Assembly: GCA_018499985.2 (NCBI GenBank) | Contig: JAHBAT020000008.1 | Coordinates: 1 to 61,147 of the forward strand | Length of the DNA stretch: 61,147 nt | DNA from: Candidatus Moraniibacteriota bacterium | GTDB taxonomy: Bacteria; Patescibacteriota; Minisyncoccia; Moranbacterales; UBA1568 | Direction of reading: 5' to 3' | In this document: positions 57,405-61,147 of the stretch, piece by piece | Numbering within the stretch: position 1 is the stretch's first letter | Layout of the letters: each line of letters opens with the position of its first letter | The notes under the pieces: model-generated | What the model was told of the DNA's origin: nothing | The model's input: only the letters and a program-made list of their open reading frames with translations | Database searches by the model: none | Program-made: the position numbers and the translations under genes

Positions 57405-59303
57405 ATGTCAAAGATTTTAGGAATCGACCTCGGTACTACCAACTCTGCCATGGCAGTAGTAGAAGGTGGGCAGCCAGTCATCATCGAAAACAAAGAGGGG
57501 AATCGTACCACCCCTTCGATGGTAGCTATGTCCAAGACCAATGAGCGCCTTGTGGGACTCCTCGCTAAGCGCCAAGCCGTCACCAACTCAGGTGACACTC
57601 TCTTCTCTATCAAGCGTCTGATAGGACGTCACTTCAGTGATGACGAAGTGAAGAAAGACCAAAAGACCATGCCGTACAAGATAGTGCAGGCAGGTGAGGG
57701 TATCAAAGTAGTCATGGGAGGCAAAGAATACACCCCACAGGAAATCAGCGCCATGATCTTGGGCAAACTCAAGGCTGACGCCGAAGAGAAACTCGGAGAA
57801 AAAATTACCGAAGCCGTGATCACTGTCCCTGCTTACTTTGATGATTCACAGCGTAAGGCCACTATGGAAGCTGGCGAAATCGCAGGACTCAATGTCCGTC
57901 GTATCATCAACGAGCCGACTGCTGCTGCTCTCGCTTATGGATTCAACAAGAAGAAGGATGAAAAAATCGCCGTCTACGACCTCGGTGGTGGTACCTTCGA
58001 TATCTCTATCCTCGAAGTAGCTGAAGACACAGTAGAAGTGAAGTCTACCAATGGTGATACTCATCTCGGAGGAGACGACTTCGACCAGCGTATCATGCAC
58101 TACATCATCGATGAGTTCAAAAAGCAGGAAGGTATCGACCTCTCTAGCGACAATCTCGCCCTCCAGCGTATCAAGGAAGCTGCAGAAAAAGCCAAGATTG
58201 AACTCTCTACTGCCCAAGATACCGAAATCAATCAGCCGTTTATCACGAGTGATGCTACTGGTCCAAAGCACCTCGTCATGAAGATTACACGTGCCAAGCT
58301 CGAAGAGCTCGTACATGATCTCGTAGAGGCTTCACTCGAACCAGTCAAGAAGGCTCTGGCAGACGCCAAGCTTAGCGCGAGTGATATCAACGAAGTCGTC
58401 CTCGTAGGAGGCATGACCCGTATGCCCTTGGTGCTGAGCACAGTCGAAGCATTCTTTGGCAAGAAGCCAAACATCTCAGTGAACCCAGACGAAGTAGTGG
58501 CCATGGGCGCTGCTATCCAGGGAGGTGTGCTCGAAGGAAGTGTAAAAGACGTACTTCTTCTCGATGTCACTCCGCTTACGTTTGGTATCGAGACTATGGG
58601 AGGGGTACGTACTCCACTTATCGATCGCAACACCACTGTGCCAGTCCAGCGTAGCCAAGTCTTCTCGACTGCTGCCGACAACCAGCCATCAGTAGAAATC
58701 CATGTCCTCCAAGGAGAGCGTGAAATGGCAGCCGACAACAAGTCACTCGGAAGATTTATCCTCGATGGTATTCCACCTGCACCACGCGGAGTGCCTCAGA
58801 TCGAAGTTAGCTTTGACATCGATGCCTCAGGTATCCTCTCTGTGACTGCCAAGGACAAAGCTACCAACAAGACTCAGTCTATCCGTATCGAAGCTTCTAC
58901 TGGTCTCTCTAAGGAAGAAATCGAGCGCATGCAAAAAGACGCCGAACTCCACGCCGAAGAAGACAAGAAAAAGAAAGAACTGATAGAGGCTCGCAATATG
59001 GCAGATACCCTCTCATACACCACTGAGAAGGCTATCAAAGACGCAGGCGACAAGCTTACCGCAGAGGAGAAGAAGCCTGTCGAAGACGCCATCACAGAGC
59101 TCAACAAAGTGAAGAACGGAGACGACCTCGAAGCTATCAAAAAAGCCACAGAGGAACTCTCTACCAAAGCGCAAGCTATTGGTCAGAAGCTCTACCAGGC
59201 TTCTCAGGAAACTCAGGGAGGTACTCCAACCGGTGACCAGGACCAGGCTACTGGTACCGAGGAAGCTCCAAAGGATGCTGAAGTTGAAGGGGAAAGTAAA
59301 TAA
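57405..59303 (+). CDS. dnaK: Molecular chaperone DnaK (Hsp70)
   Basis: The 632-residue protein is full length: [21 protein letters not shown]-type N-terminus (here [14 protein letters not shown]), [62 protein letters not shown] (adenosine motif), the linker [19 protein letters not shown], a substrate domain and an acidic Gly/Glu-rich tail. It refolds proteins with GrpE and DnaJ. A 70-base AT-rich gap separates it from grpE. dnaJ is not adjacent and not in this window. Confidence 0.98.
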   Translation: MSKILGIDLGTTNSAMAVVEGGQPVIIENKEGNRTTPSMVAMSKTNERLVGLLAKRQAVTNSGDTLFSIKRLIGRHFSDDEVKKDQKTMPYKIVQAGEGIKVVMGGKEYTPQEISAMILGKLKADAEEKLGEKITEAVITVPAYFDDSQRKATMEAGEIAGLNVRRIINEPTAAALAYGFNKKKDEKIAVYDLGGGTFDISILEVAEDTVEVKSTNGDTHLGGDDFDQRIMHYIIDEFKKQEGIDLSSDNLALQRIKEAAEKAKIELSTAQDTEINQPFITSDATGPKHLVMKITRAKLEELVHDLVEASLEPVKKALADAKLSASDINEVVLVGGMTRMPLVLSTVEAFFGKKPNISVNPDEVVAMGAAIQGGVLEGSVKDVLLLDVTPLTFGIETMGGVRTPLIDRNTTVPVQRSQVFSTAADNQPSVEIHVLQGEREMAADNKSLGRFILDGIPPAPRGVPQIEVSFDIDASGILSVTAKDKATNKTQSIRIEASTGLSKEEIERMQKDAELHAEEDKKKKELIEARNMADTLSYTTEKAIKDAGDKLTAEEKKPVEDAITELNKVKNGDDLEAIKKATEELSTKAQAIGQKLYQASQETQGGTPTGDQDQATGTEEAPKDAEVEGESK

Positions 59304-59311
59304 GAGTAGAA

Positions 59312-59345
59312 TGAAAACGGAGGCAATACGCCTCCGTTTTCTATA
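59312..59345 (+). terminator. Rho-independent terminator
   Basis: AAAACGGAGGC/GCCTCCGTTTT, 11-bp stem with a 5-base loop, then CTAT. It ends the heat-shock operon. Confidence 0.92.
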
Positions 59346-59361
59346 AAATACTACATTACAT

Positions 59362-60060
59362 ATGAGATTCACAAAAAACGAAATTAGCTTTTATATCTTA
59401 ACTGCGGGTATTTTTGGGGGCATCGCTTGCTATCTATATAAATTTCAATACTCATTAGTTTCATCTGCTGCATTTTCTTCATTTATTACATTGCTTGTTG
59501 GAAGTATTGCCATCTTTCTTTATCTAAAACAAAAGTCTGATGCTAAAGTTCAGGCTGCTAGAGTTATTCTTTTAGAAATCAGAACCGCAGAAGATAGAAT
59601 TAGATTAATAAAAGAAATGATAAAAAATCAGAGCAGTGATGATTTACCGCTAGTATTTACAACTAAAAGCTGGAAAGTGTACTCGCATCTTTTTGTGAGT
59701 GATTTTGATTCTGATGAACTAAAGCTCATTAATAGCTTTTATGATTACGGTGATTTGATTGAAGAATTTGGAAAAAAAGATAATAACTTTTTTTGGGTTA
59801 ATACAGAAGAAAAAGCCAAGGTATTACAACAAATAATCGGGCAAGTTATTGAGGGCTATTATGAGGAAGGAGCTGATATACAAAATTTTGAAGAAAAAAT
59901 TGTAAAAAAGCTAAATTTTATACGGAAGGGTTTTGATAGTTATGGCTTTACATATTCTCCACAAAGAACTGTTGGCGAAATGCAGAACTATCTTGAAAAG
60001 ATAGACTACATAACAACGTCCACTTGTGGTGCTAAATTAAAAAAAATAGCAAAAATGTAA
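59362..60060 (+). CDS. Hypothetical membrane protein, AT-rich
   Basis: The 232-residue product has two N-terminal TM helices (about residues 9-27 and 31-54) and a cytoplasmic, helical domain of about 175 residues (ARVILLEIRTAEDRIRLIKEMI, VLQQIIGQVIEGYYEEG). Its DNA is clearly more AT-rich, and codons such as TTA, AGA and ATA are more frequent than in dnaK upstream or the DUF3467 gene downstream. This points to recent acquisition. No known domain; layout resembles accessory proteins of unknown role found beside phage or defence genes, but none are present here. Confidence 0.75.
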   Translation: MRFTKNEISFYILTAGIFGGIACYLYKFQYSLVSSAAFSSFITLLVGSIAIFLYLKQKSDAKVQAARVILLEIRTAEDRIRLIKEMIKNQSSDDLPLVFTTKSWKVYSHLFVSDFDSDELKLINSFYDYGDLIEEFGKKDNNFFWVNTEEKAKVLQQIIGQVIEGYYEEGADIQNFEEKIVKKLNFIRKGFDSYGFTYSPQRTVGEMQNYLEKIDYITTSTCGAKLKKIAKM

Positions 60061-60069
60061 ATTACAAAT

Positions 60070-60381
60070 ATGTCACAAAACAACCAATCCGCCCAAAGTG
60101 GACAAGCCAACCAAATTCAAATCAAAGCCACAGATGAAATCCTGAAAGGGGAGTATGCCAATGCTATGCAGGTGATGCATACCAAGGAAGAATTCGTGAT
60201 GGATTTTCTCTCTACCTTTCCGCCAGTCGCCAACCTCGTAAGTCGAGTCATAGTCAGCCCTGGCCAGATGAAGCTTATCGCCAAAGCTCTTAACGAAAAC
60301 ATCGCCAACTACGAAAAGCAATTCGGCAACGTGACTCCCTCTGATACCCCTAAGACTCCAATAGGTTTTCAATCAGAGTAG
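60070..60381 (+). CDS. DUF3467 family protein
   Basis: The 103-residue protein has the DUF3467 pattern: IQIKATDEILKGEYANAMQVMHTKEEFVMDFLSTFPPVANLVSRVIVSPGQMKLIAKALNENIANYEKQFG. The fold is small and mixed; function is unknown, and the family is widespread in Patescibacteria and other bacteria. It ends in a Pro/Thr/Ser tail VTPSDTPKTPIGFQSE. After the TAG stop the same frame continues with a second, diverged copy of this tail (60382-60447). Confidence 0.92.
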   Translation: MSQNNQSAQSGQANQIQIKATDEILKGEYANAMQVMHTKEEFVMDFLSTFPPVANLVSRVIVSPGQMKLIAKALNENIANYEKQFGNVTPSDTPKTPIGFQSE

Positions 60382-60447
60382 TTACCGCACGGCACCGTCA
60401 CCCCCTCCGAAGAACCCAGGTCACCCATCGGCTTCCAATCGGAATAG
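60382..60447 (+). repeat. Second copy of the DUF3467 C-terminal tail, after the stop
   Basis: Twenty-one codons in the same frame as the gene translate as LPHGTVTPSEEPRSPIGFQSE and end in TAG. They repeat GNVTPSDTPKTPIGFQSE of the gene, matching at 12 of 18 positions, mostly through synonymous, GC-richer codons. There is no start codon or ribosome site of its own. Confidence 0.85.
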
Positions 60448-60451
60448 AAAT

Positions 60452-60493
60452 GCAAACGCCCCGAGGAGGATATACCTTCCGGGGCGTTTTTGG
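60452..60493 (+). terminator. Rho-independent terminator
   Basis: AAACGCCCCG (60454-60463) pairs with CGGGGCGTTT (60480-60489), with an inner GGAGG/CCTTCC stem, then TTTGG. It lies after the duplicated tail, so the tail is transcribed. Confidence 0.9.
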
Positions 60494-60538
60494 GTCTTGC
60501 ATTCAAGATTTTTTTTGGGGATCCTCAGGACCCACCAC

Positions 60539-60967
60539 CTATCTTTTTATGATTTGCCGGTGACAGGTGCCATTTTGGAAGTACTGAAGCGATCGACAGC
60601 CGAGCTCAGCTGCAAGCACGATTGCTTGCCTAATGAGCTCAGTTTCGAGTACGCCATAGGTATTCCTGGCATCCTTGCTGATGATGACGTCTTCAATAAA
60701 TCCGATGCACCGACTGGTCGTTTGACCGAGGATTATGGTAGCTGCAGCCACCACTGTATCACCCTCGAGAATGATAAGGAAGTGGTTGTGGTACCTGCCG
60801 ATAGCATCAGAAAAAGTGATATCATCATCGCTCTCGATATTCATTTCTTGATACAGCTCAGCAAGCTGCACGAATAGGCCAACTGCACGAGTGTATTCCA
60901 TGGCCGAAGTGATACGAACCACTGTTGTGCCGGGCTCATTTTCGACGATACGGGGCCTGAAAACCAT
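60539..60967 (-). CDS. GNAT family N-acetyltransferase
   Basis: The start at 60967 (MVFRPRIVENEP) has AGAGGA 8 bases upstream; the longer frame from 61006 begins in the -10 element. The 142-residue protein shows the GNAT pattern: FLIILEGDTVVAAATIIL (beta 2-4), GFIEDVIISKDARNTYGVLETELIRQAIVLAAELGCRSLQYF (motif A; the usual Q/RxxGxG/A loop is altered to RNTYGVL). The altered acetyl-CoA loop makes the activity less sure. It is a single gene with its own promoter. The plus-strand frame 60497-60877 is a shadow. Confidence 0.85.
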   Translation of the reverse strand: MVFRPRIVENEPGTTVVRITSAMEYTRAVGLFVQLAELYQEMNIESDDDITFSDAIGRYHNHFLIILEGDTVVAAATIILGQTTSRCIGFIEDVIISKDARNTYGVLETELIRQAIVLAAELGCRSLQYFQNGTCHRQIIKR

Positions 60968-61005
60968 GAGTTTTTCCTCTCTTGTTAAGCTACAAACTTT
61001 CCCCA

Positions 61006-61034
61006 TTTCTACCGCTAATAAGTGATTTTGTCAA
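61006..61034 (-). promoter_or_regulatory. Sigma70-type promoter (minus strand)
   Basis: TTGACA (61034-61029), 17 bases, TAGAAA (61011-61006), driving the GNAT gene. Confidence 0.75.
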
Positions 61035-61053
61035 TACTTTTCAAGTCTTTGAA

Positions 61054-61083
61054 TTGACAATCTTGCCTCATGAAGGCTACAGT
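61054..61083 (+). promoter_or_regulatory. Sigma70-type promoter
   Basis: TTGACA (61054-61059), 18 bases, TACAGT (61078-61083), for the gene cut by the window end. Confidence 0.7.
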
Positions 61084-61117
61084 ACCCTCAAGTTCATTTC
61101 AAAGCAGGGGAAATATC

Positions 61118-61147
61118 ATGAAAGAAAGACTCTTGAGAATTCACGAA
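61118..61147 (+). CDS. Partial gene at the window end
   Basis: ATG at 61118 follows CAGGGGAAATATC, with GGGG 8 bases upstream, and opens MKERLLRIHE before the sequence ends. The promoter at 61054 and the ribosome site resemble those of the other orphan genes. Too little is present to name it. Confidence 0.55.
   Translation, partial: MKERLLRIHE

Noticed and set aside
22604-60447. Genome-wide reassignment of TAG to Gln
   Set aside because: Many genes (for example at 1908, 4003, 14384, 19007, 26952, 48400) end properly with TAG, often next to a terminator or the next gene. Two odd TAG codons do not support a changed code.
1-61147. tRNA, rRNA, CRISPR arrays, insertion sequences
   Set aside because: I looked for tRNA T-arm-like strings ending in CCA, regularly spaced repeats and transposase motifs and saw none. 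A tRNAscan-SE and Infernal run would be decisive.

Overview
The window is a metagenomic contig, probably from a Patescibacteria/CPR bacterium of the Parcubacteria type. This is inferred from gene content and gene order, not from a 16S gene. Supporting signs are a DUF4012 membrane protein, a membrane-anchored baseplate-J-like protein, a DUF3467 protein, a short HrcA, an alanyl-tRNA synthetase lacking its C-terminal domain, a fused ADP-forming acyl-CoA synthetase, and very compact operons. TAA, TAG and TGA all act as stops, so the UGA=Gly code of Gracilibacteria does not apply. Bases 1-19 are exactly the Tn5/Nextera mosaic end, so the left edge is a library end and the first gene is truncated. 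The last gene is cut by the right edge. I see no rRNA, tRNA, CRISPR array or insertion sequence.

Layout. 1-4,070: five secreted or probably secreted proteins of unknown function; four of the genes have their own strong promoter and all lie ahead of a hairpin terminator, and at least two are paralogues. 4,080-14,400: a surface polysaccharide locus (O-antigen-ligase-like protein, methyltransferase, two glycosyltransferases, parallel beta-helix protein, Wzz-like protein, DUF4012 protein), interrupted by an ADP-forming acyl-CoA synthetase. 14,600-20,900: trmD, ftsW, murG, murC, murB and small enzymes. 20,900-25,500: a putative metallopeptidase, a ribosome hibernation factor and secA, which carries an in-frame amber codon. 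25,500-30,800: pyk, cyclopropane fatty acid synthase, MazG-like, NUDIX and pirin proteins, queA. 31,200-33,900: rplI, pyrG, rpmA. 34,000-42,700: an MFS transporter, scpA, scpB, D,D-carboxypeptidase, mraY, pgk, eno and a PfkB kinase. 42,700-48,900: FtsA-like and baseplate-J-like proteins, alaS, rplU. 48,900-54,800: recR, dnaB, two orphan genes, cysS, a CorA-like transporter, yidD. 54,850-55,720: three tiny orphan genes, two with CxxCxxC tails. 55,800-59,350: CIRCE-controlled hrcA-grpE-dnaK. 59,360 to the end: a membrane protein, a DUF3467 protein, a GNAT acetyltransferase and a partial gene.

Two themes go beyond housekeeping. First, short, often GC-rich orphan genes, mostly with near-consensus sigma70 promoters, strong Shine-Dalgarno sequences and their own terminators, are scattered among AT-richer operons; several are secreted or membrane proteins and could act in contact with a host cell. 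Second, several genes (acyl-CoA synthetase, trmD, rpmA, the baseplate-J-like gene, hrcA, possibly rplU) are preceded by two distant complementary arms, the first beginning CCC and the second ending GGG close to the start codon. This looks like a recurrent long-range leader structure. Two in-frame TAG codons (in secA and after the DUF3467 gene) fall where glutamine would be expected.
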